From assembly GCF_000144625.1 (NCBI RefSeq), contig NC_014376.1, positions 4,426,501 through 4,490,500 on the forward strand: DNA of 64,000 nt, given 5' to 3'. The position numbers were made by a program, and so were the translations under genes. Shown here one piece after another: positions 18,291 through 27,041 of the stretch. The notes under the pieces were generated by a model. The model made no database searches and was not told the DNA's origin. It saw only the letters and a list, made by a program, of their open reading frames with translations. The stretch is from [Clostridium] saccharolyticum WM1. Its GTDB lineage: Bacteria > Bacillota > Clostridia > Lachnospirales > Lachnospiraceae. Positions within the stretch are counted from its first letter, which is position 1. Each line of letters begins with the position of its first letter.

Positions 18291-20054
18291 CTACTCCACC
18301 TCCAGTTCAATCAGTTTATGCTTAAGCACATCCACCAGCCCTTTATCCGTAAGCCCCAGATCCGGAACCGTGGGAAGAGAAATAAAACTCAGGGACATAA
18401 ACGGAGCCTCCATCCCGCAGCCCAGCCTTTTTGCATCCTCATTCAGAATATCAAGCTGGGCCATCACTTCTTCCGCTGATTTTTCACTCATTAAGCCTCC
18501 AATGGGCAGTTCCATGCTGTTTAAGATTCTGCCGTCACAAGCTACCGCCAGACCTCCGTTCCGTCTGGCAACTTCATTTACTGCTGCAGCCATGTCCTCA
18601 TCATTCGTTCCTACTGCCACGATGTTATGGTGGTCATGAGACATGGAATACGCCAGTGCTCCTTTCTTCAGTTGGAATCCATGGACAAATCCAATTCCTA
18701 CATTGCCGTTTTTTCCATACCGTTCCACCACTGCAAGCTTCAGAATATCCTGCTTCACATCCGTTAAAATGGCACTGTCCCTTACCTCCATCTTTTTTAC
18801 GATATGACGGTTGATGATCTGCCTTGGAATCATATCAATCACGTGAATGTCTGTTGTTCCATTTGTTTTCTTAGATGCTGCCCGGAAGGAATCAGAGGTA
18901 ATCTTATGTTTCAGGATTACCGTATTTTTAATCCATTGGGGATAATCACTCACCTTACACTCTTTGAGAAGTTCCCCCTCTGCCGCCACCACCGTTCCCT
19001 CAAAAATTACCATAGTGGGTTTTATAATACGCCAGTCTTCCACAAGCAGGATGTCCGCCAACCGTCCGGGAGTAATGCTTCCGATCTCGTCTTCCAGCCG
19101 GAAATGCTTTGCTGTGTTCACCGTTGCCATCTGTATTGCTTCCATCGGGTCCAGTCCCAGTTCCACAGCTCTTGACACATTGTAGTTAATATGACCTTCC
19201 ACCTGTATTTCCCGTGCATGCTTATCATCCGTGCAGAACATGATATTTGAGGTATCCAGCCGGTTGTCTACAATTCCCTTTACCAGCTCATCCACATTCC
19301 GTTCGCTGCTTCCTTCACGGATAAACACCTTCATTCCCACTTTAAGTCGTTCCAGCATCTCATTGGTATTTACGCATTCATGGTCATCGGATATCCCCGA
19401 AGAAGCATATACATTCAGTTCCTGACCCAGGCGTCCTATGGCATGACCATTTACCAGCTTTCTCCGTGAAAGGGTATCTGCTATCTTATGGAGATACTCA
19501 TCCTTTACAAAAAGAATCTTAGATGGGTCCAGTTCTCCCAGACTGACGCTTTCTTCCCAATCCATAATCTCTGCCACTTCCTTTGCTCCCAGTACAGCAC
19601 CCGTTGTCTCAAGCCCCGGTGCGGTGGGAACACGGGAGGAGACTTCAATCAGCATTCTGTAAGGGAGACGGTTCATAGACTGAAGCATAGCCCTTAACCC
19701 CTGTTCTCCTGCCACATTTGCAATTTCCATCAAATCTGCACACAATGTGGTCGTTCCCTGGGGTACCACTACGGAAGCCAGCGCTTCCGGGGAAAGCATG
19801 GTGGATTCAAAATGCATATGGGCGTCAATCAGTCCCGGCACCGCATACTGTCCTTTGCAATCCAGTACACGGTCTGCCTCCAGAGCCGCGTCAGGATCAA
19901 TGGATACAATTCTTTTGTTTTTAATAAAAATATTGGTGGGATACACCTCACCGGAAAATACATTTACAAGATTTACATGTTCCAGCTTCAAATCGCAGGG
20001 ATGCATTCCCAGACCTGTCTCAATGGTATTCTTTATTTCCTCAAATGTTCTCAT
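18291..20054 (-). CDS. ade: Adenine deaminase
   Basis: The 587-residue protein is a full-length bacterial Ade amidohydrolase: GLIDAHMHFESTMLSPEALA at the metal site, VVPQGTTTLCADLMEIANV, IGRLGQELN, SDDHECVNTNEML and the C-terminal domain with SHDHHNIVAVGTND. It converts adenine to hypoxanthine and ammonia using a di-metal centre. Its start, ATG 20054 behind AAGGGGAAAG, lies 14 bases after the stop of the purine permease gene, so import and deamination are coupled in one operon. GntR-type operators flank the locus. Confidence 0.95.
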   Translation of the reverse strand: MRTFEEIKNTIETGLGMHPCDLKLEHVNLVNVFSGEVYPTNIFIKNKRIVSIDPDAALEADRVLDCKGQYAVPGLIDAHMHFESTMLSPEALASVVVPQGTTTLCADLMEIANVAGEQGLRAMLQSMNRLPYRMLIEVSSRVPTAPGLETTGAVLGAKEVAEIMDWEESVSLGELDPSKILFVKDEYLHKIADTLSRRKLVNGHAIGRLGQELNVYASSGISDDHECVNTNEMLERLKVGMKVFIREGSSERNVDELVKGIVDNRLDTSNIMFCTDDKHAREIQVEGHINYNVSRAVELGLDPMEAIQMATVNTAKHFRLEDEIGSITPGRLADILLVEDWRIIKPTMVIFEGTVVAAEGELLKECKVSDYPQWIKNTVILKHKITSDSFRAASKKTNGTTDIHVIDMIPRQIINRHIVKKMEVRDSAILTDVKQDILKLAVVERYGKNGNVGIGFVHGFQLKKGALAYSMSHDHHNIVAVGTNDEDMAAAVNEVARRNGGLAVACDGRILNSMELPIGGLMSEKSAEEVMAQLDILNEDAKRLGCGMEAPFMSLSFISLPTVPDLGLTDKGLVDVLKHKLIELEVE

Positions 20055-20067
20055 ATACTTTCCCCTT

Positions 20068-21429
20068 CTACAAAATAATATCCAGTGCCAGATACACAAT
20101 AAAGATCACCGTTAACAGCCACACCGTCCTGGTCATTTCCCTGGCCTTGCCTGCGGCAATCTGCCCTATGGTATATCCAATCAAACCAAACAGGATTCCA
20201 TAAGCAATATTATAGGTAAACGGCATGAGCGCTACCGTAAGAAACACCGGCAGTGCGATGGTCACATCATCCAGCGGCAGCTTTCTTAATGGCTCTATCA
20301 TAAATATCCCTACCATCACCAGGGCCGGCGCTGTAGCGATTGATGGAATCATAAGAAACAACGGTGATAAAAACAGCGTAAATAAAAACAGCACACCTGT
20401 CACACAGGCGGTAAGGCCGGTTCTTCCGCCTTCGTTAATCCCGGTTGCACTTTCAGCCCCGTAAATCGTCACAGTGTTTGTTCCAAGCAATGCCCCAACA
20501 GCCGCTCCGCCGGCACTAACAAGCAGTGCCTTACCGGCGCAGGGAATATTTCCCTTCTCATCCACCAGGCCGGCCTTGGAGGAAACACCCAAAAGAACAC
20601 CGATGCTGTCAAACAAATCCACAAACAGGAAACTGACAATAGCGAAGATCACTCCCAGAACCATTTCCGGTGTTCCCGAAAACATCCCCTTGATTGTCAG
20701 CTTACCAAATGTAGGTGCCATAGCCGTTATGGGATTATCAAAGGAAATGATGCGGTCCGGAATTACCGTATAAGCAATACCTGTCACTGGATCTTTTACC
20801 AGGATTCCCAACGCAGTCACAGCCAGGATCCCAATGAGTATCCCCCCTCTGACCCGCCTGATCACCAGGATTGCAGTGAGGAATATCCCAAAGAGTGCAA
20901 GCAGCGCTCCCGGATTTGCCAGATCTCCCAGCGTCAGTAAAGTATCCGGAGAAGATTTAATGATTCCCGCCTGCATAAGTCCGGTAAATGCGATGAAGAA
21001 CCCAATCCCCGAACCCACGGAATGTTTGATGCAGTCCGGCATGGCATCCACAATTTTCTGCTGTACCTTAAATAGGCTTAAAAGTACAAATGTAATTCCG
21101 GATATGGCCACGCAGGCCAGGGCATTCTGCCATGGAAGCCCCAGCGTGTTACACACATAATAGGTAAAATAGGCGTTCAACCCCATGGCAGGAGCAAGGG
21201 CAAACGGCAGATTCGCCCAGACTCCGATCCAGATGCAGGCAATGGCAGATGCCACAGCCGTTGCCCAGAAAACCGCTTTCGTGTCCATTCCTGCTGCCGA
21301 TAAGATTCCCGGGTTTACTGCTACAATGTAAACACAGGTTAAAAATGTTGTAATCCCTGCTAAAAACTCAGTCCTTATATTTGTCCCTCTCTCCGTAAGA
21401 TGAAAAAACTGATTCAATTTTTCTCCCAT
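20068..21429 (-). CDS. NCS2-family purine permease (PbuG/AzgA-like)
   Basis: The 453-residue membrane protein has 12-14 helices and the family motifs LAGITTFLTCVYIVAVNPG, AIACIWIGVWANLPFALAP, GLNAYFTYYV, FLFVDLFDSIGVLLGVS and ESATGINEGGRTGLTA. The AzgA/PbuG branch carries adenine, guanine and hypoxanthine by proton symport. The next gene is adenine deaminase, so adenine or hypoxanthine is the likely cargo. The promoter region carries the GGTATTACC operator at 21461-21477, which is also found at the regulator's own promoter. Confidence 0.93.
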   Translation of the reverse strand: MGEKLNQFFHLTERGTNIRTEFLAGITTFLTCVYIVAVNPGILSAAGMDTKAVFWATAVASAIACIWIGVWANLPFALAPAMGLNAYFTYYVCNTLGLPWQNALACVAISGITFVLLSLFKVQQKIVDAMPDCIKHSVGSGIGFFIAFTGLMQAGIIKSSPDTLLTLGDLANPGALLALFGIFLTAILVIRRVRGGILIGILAVTALGILVKDPVTGIAYTVIPDRIISFDNPITAMAPTFGKLTIKGMFSGTPEMVLGVIFAIVSFLFVDLFDSIGVLLGVSSKAGLVDEKGNIPCAGKALLVSAGGAAVGALLGTNTVTIYGAESATGINEGGRTGLTACVTGVLFLFTLFLSPLFLMIPSIATAPALVMVGIFMIEPLRKLPLDDVTIALPVFLTVALMPFTYNIAYGILFGLIGYTIGQIAAGKAREMTRTVWLLTVIFIVYLALDIIL

Positions 21430-21460
21430 AATTTCATACCCCTTGTTTGTTATTATGATA

Positions 21461-21477
21461 ATATGGTATTACCTTAT
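21461..21477 (-). promoter_or_regulatory. GntR-type operator in the permease/ade promoter
   Basis: ATATGGTATTACCTTAT with the palindromic core GGTATTACC (21465-21473). It lies between a possible minus-strand TTTACA and CATATT. The same core occurs at 22306-22314. Confidence 0.65.
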
Positions 21478-21485
21478 TGTTTTGT

Positions 21486-21511
21486 AAAAATAAAGTACTT
21501 TACAGCACTTT
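21486..21511 (-). terminator. Intrinsic terminator of the GntR gene
   Basis: Minus-strand AAAGTGCT, loop GTAA, AGTACTTT (21492-21511, one G-T pair), then ATTTTTA. Confidence 0.7.
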
Positions 21512-21520
21512 ATTCCTTCC

Positions 21521-22303
21521 CTAAATCCCATCTTCATAAACATTCTTAACTCGTAACAGGCTGAATTTTATGTATTTTGTATCATAAAGCTCAGTATCGT
21601 AAATAACCGGTCTATTATCCTGATTGTAATTGATACCATGAAATACCAGAACACTGTCACACTCCATCTTCTTCCCCCAAACGGTTTCATGCTCCATTTC
21701 CCCGCGGTTCATGGTTTCGATCCGGATTTTGTCTCTGACAATAAAGCATCCTCCAAGTCTTCTTAGGATATCAAAGGTGGATTTTTTTTCCACATCCTCT
21801 CGTTTCAAAGCATTTCCTACCAGGCTGCACGCAAAACGGTCGATGCTGATAATGGCCGGATGCCCATCCGCTAAAAAAACCTTTTCAACTTCATAGATTT
21901 CTTCCCCGGACTCCAGCTGAAGAATCCGCCTAACCTCCTCCCCGGCTTTCCGTTTCCTGACATCTGCAACTTCAAAAGCTGCCTTATAACCACAGGATTC
22001 AATCAACCTTGAAAATTCTTCTCCCGGCATAAGATTCACTTGGATGTTTACAGCTTCCGGATTGACAAATGTTCCTCTTCCATGAATTCTTAGAACGATC
22101 CCCTCCTTCTCCAGTTCATCCAATGCCCGGCGCACGGTTACCCTGCTCACTCCAAGGTTCACCGACAGTTCACTTTCCGGCGGAAGCTTGGTATTTCCCC
22201 TTAAATCAAGACTTCGGATGTACTTATAAAGATAGTTCTTAACCGAACTGCTCAAATTGGGTTTAATCATTGGATGAAGTTCCATATTCTCACTCGCTTT
22301 CAT
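21521..22303 (-). CDS. GntR-family regulator with UTRA domain
   Basis: The 260-residue protein has an N-terminal winged helix (LPPESELSVNLGVSRVTVRRA, then IHGRGTFVNP) and a UTRA effector domain of the HutC type. It stands upstream of the purine permease and adenine deaminase genes, and the palindrome GGTATTACC is present at both promoters, so it most likely represses that operon and itself. Start choice is uncertain. The ATG at 22303 sits two bases from the operator and has no ribosome site, so the second ATG at 22285 may be the true start. Confidence 0.88.
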   Translation of the reverse strand: MKASENMELHPMIKPNLSSSVKNYLYKYIRSLDLRGNTKLPPESELSVNLGVSRVTVRRALDELEKEGIVLRIHGRGTFVNPEAVNIQVNLMPGEEFSRLIESCGYKAAFEVADVRKRKAGEEVRRILQLESGEEIYEVEKVFLADGHPAIISIDRFACSLVGNALKREDVEKKSTFDILRRLGGCFIVRDKIRIETMNRGEMEHETVWGKKMECDSVLVFHGINYNQDNRPVIYDTELYDTKYIKFSLLRVKNVYEDGI

Positions 22304-22305
22304 AA

Positions 22306-22351
22306 GGTATTACCATATTATCATTTTATCAGCAAGAAGGACCGCTGTCAA
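22306..22351 (-). promoter_or_regulatory. Promoter and operator of the GntR gene
   Basis: Minus-strand TTGACA (22346-22351), 17 bases, TAAAAT (22323-22328). The palindrome GGTATTACC (22306-22314) lies at the expected transcription start, which suits autorepression. Confidence 0.7.
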
Positions 22352-22472
22352 TGGCGAAAGAATTTTATGTGGATTGCCTATTGCAGTGGACCAGATTTAT
22401 TATTATAATTTCTTTAAGGGATGAGCAACCCGTAAACCGTAAGCAGCCATGATAAGAAAGGATATGATATCC

Positions 22473-22955
22473 ATGGAAAAAATAGCAAGCTTTACCATCA
22501 ACCATTTAAAACTTCTTCCAGGCATCTACGTCTCCCGCAAGGATCAGGCCGGGGACTCTGTCATCACAACCTTTGATCTCCGTATGACCCGCCCCAACTT
22601 TGAGCCTGTCATGAATACGGCGGAAATCCACACCATCGAACATCTGGGAGCCACCTTCCTGCGCAACCATGAAACCTTTGCATCCCGGGTTCTATACTTT
22701 GGTCCCATGGGCTGCCGCACCGGCTTTTATCTGCTCCTGTCCGGCGATTACAAGTCCAGGGACATTGTTCCATTGATCACGGAGATGTATGAATTCATCC
22801 GGGATTTCGAAGAAGAAGTTCCTGGCGCCTCTGCAAGGGACTGCGGCAATTACCTTGACATGAATTTGGGAATGGCAAAATATCTGGCTGAAAAATTCCT
22901 TCATACTGTGCTGTACGGTATTGATGACGACCAGCTTATTTATCCCCAGGACTGA
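22473..22955 (+). CDS. luxS: S-ribosylhomocysteine lyase
   Basis: The 160-residue protein matches LuxS end to end: ASFTINHLKLLPGIYVSRKD, DLRMTRPNFEPV, the zinc motif HTIEHLGATFLRNH, the catalytic region YFGPMGCRTGFYLL and, at the end, KYLAEKFLHTVLYGI. It cleaves S-ribosylhomocysteine to homocysteine and DPD, the precursor of autoinducer 2, in the activated methyl cycle. The ATG at 22473 is chosen because homology starts there and AAAGGA lies upstream; in-frame ATGs at 22449 and 22464 are alternatives. No S-adenosylmethionine riboswitch was seen upstream. Confidence 0.95.
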   Translation: MEKIASFTINHLKLLPGIYVSRKDQAGDSVITTFDLRMTRPNFEPVMNTAEIHTIEHLGATFLRNHETFASRVLYFGPMGCRTGFYLLLSGDYKSRDIVPLITEMYEFIRDFEEEVPGASARDCGNYLDMNLGMAKYLAEKFLHTVLYGIDDDQLIYPQD

Positions 22956-23016
22956 CAGAGACATTCTCATCTCTCTCCGGTTCCTGGAGAAATGAGAGAC
23001 CGCTTAGTAAATCTGC

Positions 23017-23727
23017 TTATCCTTCCGTTACTTCTTCCGCCATCCGGTATCCAACGCCCATTTCTGTAAGGATATACTGGGGCGCTCCGGGGTTTGCTTC
23101 TATCTTTCTTCGGATGTTTGCCATATTCACACGGAGGGTATGGCTTTCTTCGGTATAAACCCCCCATATCTCCCGTATGATAAAGTCATGGGTAAGGACC
23201 TTGCCTGCATTTTTAGACAGGAGGACCAGCAGCTTATATTCTATTGGGGTTAAATGGATCTTTTCCCCGGCTTTGTATACCGTCCGTTTGCCGTAATCAA
23301 TCGCAAGTTTTCCAATGGTTACTTTTTCTTCTCCCCACACTTCCGTTCCTGCTGCCTGGGGGCTGTGACGCATGGCCGTCCGTATCCGGGCCAGCAGTTC
23401 CGAAGTACCGAAGGGTTTCACAATGTAATCATCCGCCCCAAAATCCAGGGCCGCCACCTTTTCACGCTCATAGCCCCTGGCGGAGACAACGATCACAGGT
23501 GTTTTTGACCATTGGCGTAAATTTTTCAGTATCTCTATGCCGTCAATGTCCGGCAGGCCCAGGTCCAGAAGGATGAGATCGGGAACATGGGAAGTGAACA
23601 GGGAAAGCCCTTCCTTCCCTGTTTTAGCCTTCACCACCTGATAACCGTTTGAGGACAGAATGGCAGATATAAAATTGCAGATCGCATCCTCATCTTCAAT
23701 GATCAATACCGTTGGCTTGATTTCCAT
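23017..23727 (-). CDS. kdpE: Potassium-responsive response regulator KdpE
   Basis: This is a 236-residue OmpR-family response regulator. The receiver domain has VLIIEDEDAICNF, the phosphoacceptor Asp in LILLDLGLPDIDG, VVSARG and DDYIVKPF. The C-terminal winged helix reads HLTPIEYKLLVLLSKNAGKV through HTLRVNMANIRRKIE. It is the last gene of kdpFABCDE and should activate the operon through the tandem TTCTTGACA sites upstream of kdpF. The start lies just after the kdpD stop and is probably coupled to it. The gene is intact although its partner kdpD is interrupted. Confidence 0.95.
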   Translation of the reverse strand: MEIKPTVLIIEDEDAICNFISAILSSNGYQVVKAKTGKEGLSLFTSHVPDLILLDLGLPDIDGIEILKNLRQWSKTPVIVVSARGYEREKVAALDFGADDYIVKPFGTSELLARIRTAMRHSPQAAGTEVWGEEKVTIGKLAIDYGKRTVYKAGEKIHLTPIEYKLLVLLSKNAGKVLTHDFIIREIWGVYTEESHTLRVNMANIRRKIEANPGAPQYILTEMGVGYRMAEEVTEG

Positions 23728-23729
23728 CT

Positions 23730-26456
23730 TTATTCACTTCCTTTCAAGGGCAGGGCAAAGCGGAATACCGTCCCCCCGTCCTTTCTGTTTTCCGCTTCCA
23801 GACTGCCCTGATGGGCATTTATGATGGTTTTGCAGATGGTCAGGCCGATTCCCATCCCTCTGGAGGAATCAGCGCTTTTGCTTTCACCGGGCTTATATCC
23901 GGTAAACAGATAGGGAAAATCTTCATTGGGAATCCCCCTCCCCCTGTCCAGCACCTGGAACCTGGCCCATGTTCCTTCCCTGTCCAGACGGACCTCAACC
24001 GGAGAATCTTCCGGAGAATATTTGATGGCATTTTCAAGAAGATTTATTAACACCTGAACAATCAGGGTCCCGTCCATTGGTACCTCTAAGAATTCCTCCG
24101 GGACTTGGACAAGGATTTTCCGCTGAGGAAATCTTCGTTTGACGCGGCTGACTGCCTCTCCGATGACTTCCTCCCCCGCCTCCGGGCTTTTGGCCAGATT
24201 GGAGGCATTTTCATTGATTCTTGTTACGGAAAGGAGGTTTTCCACCATGCGAATGAGCCACTGGGATTCCTCCTGTATGTTGGCCACCAGACTGTTCCGT
24301 GTATTATAATCAAGCATTTCCCCGTTTTCACGGATCACGGAGCTGGCTCCCAGGATGCTTGCAAGAGGCGTACGCAGGTCATGGGATATGGCCCGCAAAA
24401 GAGTGCTCCGCATCTTTTCTTTTTCTGATTCTACCATGATGTTGCGCTGCTCATCAGAAAGCTGCTGTCGCTCCAGAGCCATTGCCACCTGGGAAGCGAT
24501 CATGCGCAGAAACAGGCGGGTGTTGTGGTCAAGGGTTCCTTTCCCGCAGGAAATCCCCCAGACGGCAAGAACCTTTCCCTGGGAAACCACCGGCATATAA
24601 AGCGCCGCAGCCCCCATCAGTGTATCAGTTCCTGCTCCAGCCCGCTTTTGGTTTAAGAACACCCAATGGGCAACTGCCTTTTCATCGGATGAGTTTAAAA
24701 CAGAGGCCCCGATGTCATCCGGGGCCTGGGCCACCTCCCCATCCGCTCCCTGTTCCGGATCCATGGTAAAAAATACGATGGAACGTTCAAACAGCTTGAC
24801 AACATAATCGTTCGTAAGGGCAACGATCCGGTCAAGCCCCCTTGTAGCAAGAAGCTTTTTATTGATCTCATACAGGATCTCCGTACGGTGTTCCCTCTTT
24901 ACCGCCAGCCGTGCTTCCGCCTTGATGCGCACAGTCAGGGTGCTGGTGATCAGAGCCACCAAAAGCATGATCACAAAGGTCAGGGGATAACCGGCCTGAA
25001 TGGCATTTAAGGTGAAATAGGGTTCCGTGAAAAAAAAGTTAAAGGTCAGCACGCTGATAACAGAAGCGAAGATCCCGTACTAATACCCTTCTGTCATGCG
25101 GGAAACCAGCAAAACGGAAAAAATATAAACCATGATAATATTCTGGTTCATAATGTCAAGCCTGCGGATCCCATGGGACAGCAGGGTGGCTGCCACCAGA
25201 ATGGTGAAGGTTTTCATGGCATCCGTCCAGGAAAAATGAAACGAATCATGCTTCACCCTTTTTTTAGGCTTCTTATAACTCCGCTTTCCTGTATTCCCCG
25301 GTATGATATGAATCTCAATGCTAGGCAAAAGAGAGATGAGTTTATCTTCAAAGTCCATGTCAAACAGGTTTTTAAGGGTTCTTTTATTTCTGCTTTTGCC
25401 AACCACAATATTCGTAATTCCGGAAAGCTTTGCATATTCCGCAACGGTGGCGGCGATATCATGGCCGGTCAGGTTGACGATCTCTGCCCCCAGTTTTTCC
25501 GAAAGGTCTAAATTGGACCGAAGGGTTTTCTGCTGTTCCGGGGTGAAATCCTCATTCCCCATATCTTCCACGTACAATGCAGTCCAGCTTGCATGGAAGG
25601 CTTCCGCCGCCCGGGCCGTCCACCGGATGCATTTTGCCGACGAAGGGGAAGTCCCGATGCAGACAAGCAGCTTGGTATTTGCCATTTTATCAGACAGGCT
25701 CCGCTCATTCTGATTCTCCAGGCTGATTTTGTCCGCAGCACAGCGAAGTGCAATTTCCCGCAGAAGCCGCAGGTTTTCCTGGGTGAAAAAGTTCTGAACG
25801 GCAGTCTCCGCCCGGTCAGACCGGTATATCTTTCCCTCTTCCAGACGGCGCAGCAGCTCGTCCGGCGCAATATCCACCAGCTCGATTTTCTCGGCACGGT
25901 CAAAAATGTAATCCGGTACGGTTTCCCGGACCCTGACCTTCGTGATGTTCTCGATCACATCGTTGAGGCTTTCCATATGCTGGACATTTACCGTTGTATA
26001 AACATCGATTCCTGCCCCCAAAAGCTCTTCAATGTCCTGATAACGCTTTTTATTCCGCCCTCCCTGGGCGTTGGTGTGAGCCAGCTCATCCACAAGGATC
26101 AGTTCCGGCTTTTGCTCCAGGGCTTTGTCCAAGTCAAACTCCTTTAGCTCCATGGTGCGGTATGACACTGTTTTGGGAGGAAGCACCGGAAGACCATGCA
26201 GCTTCTGCATGGTCTCAGGGCGGGTATGTGGTTCAATATAGCCAACCAGAACGTTGATCCCGCTTTTTAAACGGTCCTGGGCATCGTCAAGCATTGCATA
26301 GGTCTTTCCCACTCCGGCGGCATATCCGAAAAATATTTTTAATCTTCCCGTCCTATGGTCCCGGTGCGCCTGTATATCTTCTAAAATCACATCAGGGTCA
26401 GGCCTGTGATCCAATGGTTCCATCCACAATCCACCACCTTTATATTCACCTATCAT
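23730..26456 (-). pseudogene. kdpD: Sensor kinase KdpD interrupted by an in-frame amber codon
   Basis: One continuous frame of about 907 residues encodes all KdpD domains. These are an N-terminal KdpD domain with the Walker A motif GYAAGVGKTYAM, a universal-stress-like domain, four membrane helices, a GAF domain, the HisKA box AISHDLRTPLASILG and the HATPase box NLLENAIKYSP. Codon 459 (25080-25082) is TAG, between helices 2 and 3, in the context EGY-stop-YGIFASV. Homologs have a Leu-type codon here; TTG to TAG is one base change. The frame is unchanged across the stop. The second half has only a GTG without ribosome site to restart. The first start overlaps the kdpC stop (ATGA). Confidence 0.85.
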
Positions 26457-27028
26457 ACCACGTTTTCCGGCTGGAGCAAACCATCCAGCGCTAAATTTAC
26501 TTCTAAAACATTGACCGCCGGCTGGCCTATGAATCCCAGGAAACGGTCCCTGGTATAAGACCTGATAATACTTCTCACCTGGTCCTCCGTCATATTTCTG
26601 GCAGCTGCGATCCTTGCCACCTGGTATTCCGCCGCCTCAGGGGAAATATGAGGGTCAACGCCGCTGCCTGAGGCCGTAACTAAGTCCATGGGGATATCGG
26701 CCTTATTGTCCGGGTCAAAGGAATGCCACCAGTTCACCCGTTCTGAAACAAGGATTTGCTGCTCCTTGCCTGCCGGAGAGAGATTTGACACCTTGAAAGG
26801 CCTTCCGATCAGGTACTGGGGTTTTGTAAATTCCTGGGCAATCCATTGGGACCCATATTCCTTTTGGGTTCCATCCCTTTGCGCAGCTGTTATTATGGTG
26901 CCGTTGGCCTGATCCGGAAATAATAATTGGGCTGCTCCCGTAACGGCTGCCGTATAAACAATGCCGCACAATATGGTCATGATGCCGAAGCATATGGCCG
27001 CGGCTCTAAATGATTTCATGGCTTTCAT
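26453..27028 (-). CDS. kdpC: Potassium-transporting ATPase subunit KdpC
   Basis: The 191-residue protein has a single N-terminal membrane helix and the KdpC motifs LFPDQANGTII, SQWIAQEFTKPQYLIGRP, DLVTASGSGVDPHISPEAA and DRFLGFIGQPAVNVLEVN. KdpC is the periplasm-side subunit that stabilises the KdpFABC complex and raises ATP affinity. The ATG at 27028 follows AAGGAG by nine bases; a TTG further upstream overlaps kdpB and lacks such a site. The start overlaps the kdpB 3' end and the stop overlaps kdpD by ATGA. Confidence 0.95.
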   Translation of the reverse strand: MKAMKSFRAAAICFGIMTILCGIVYTAAVTGAAQLLFPDQANGTIITAAQRDGTQKEYGSQWIAQEFTKPQYLIGRPFKVSNLSPAGKEQQILVSERVNWWHSFDPDNKADIPMDLVTASGSGVDPHISPEAAEYQVARIAAARNMTEDQVRSIIRSYTRDRFLGFIGQPAVNVLEVNLALDGLLQPENVV

Positions 27029-27041
27029 TCTATCCATCTCC

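Noticed and set aside
22320-22472. Possible SAM riboswitch upstream of luxS
   Set aside because: No S-box core or terminator was found in this short gap.
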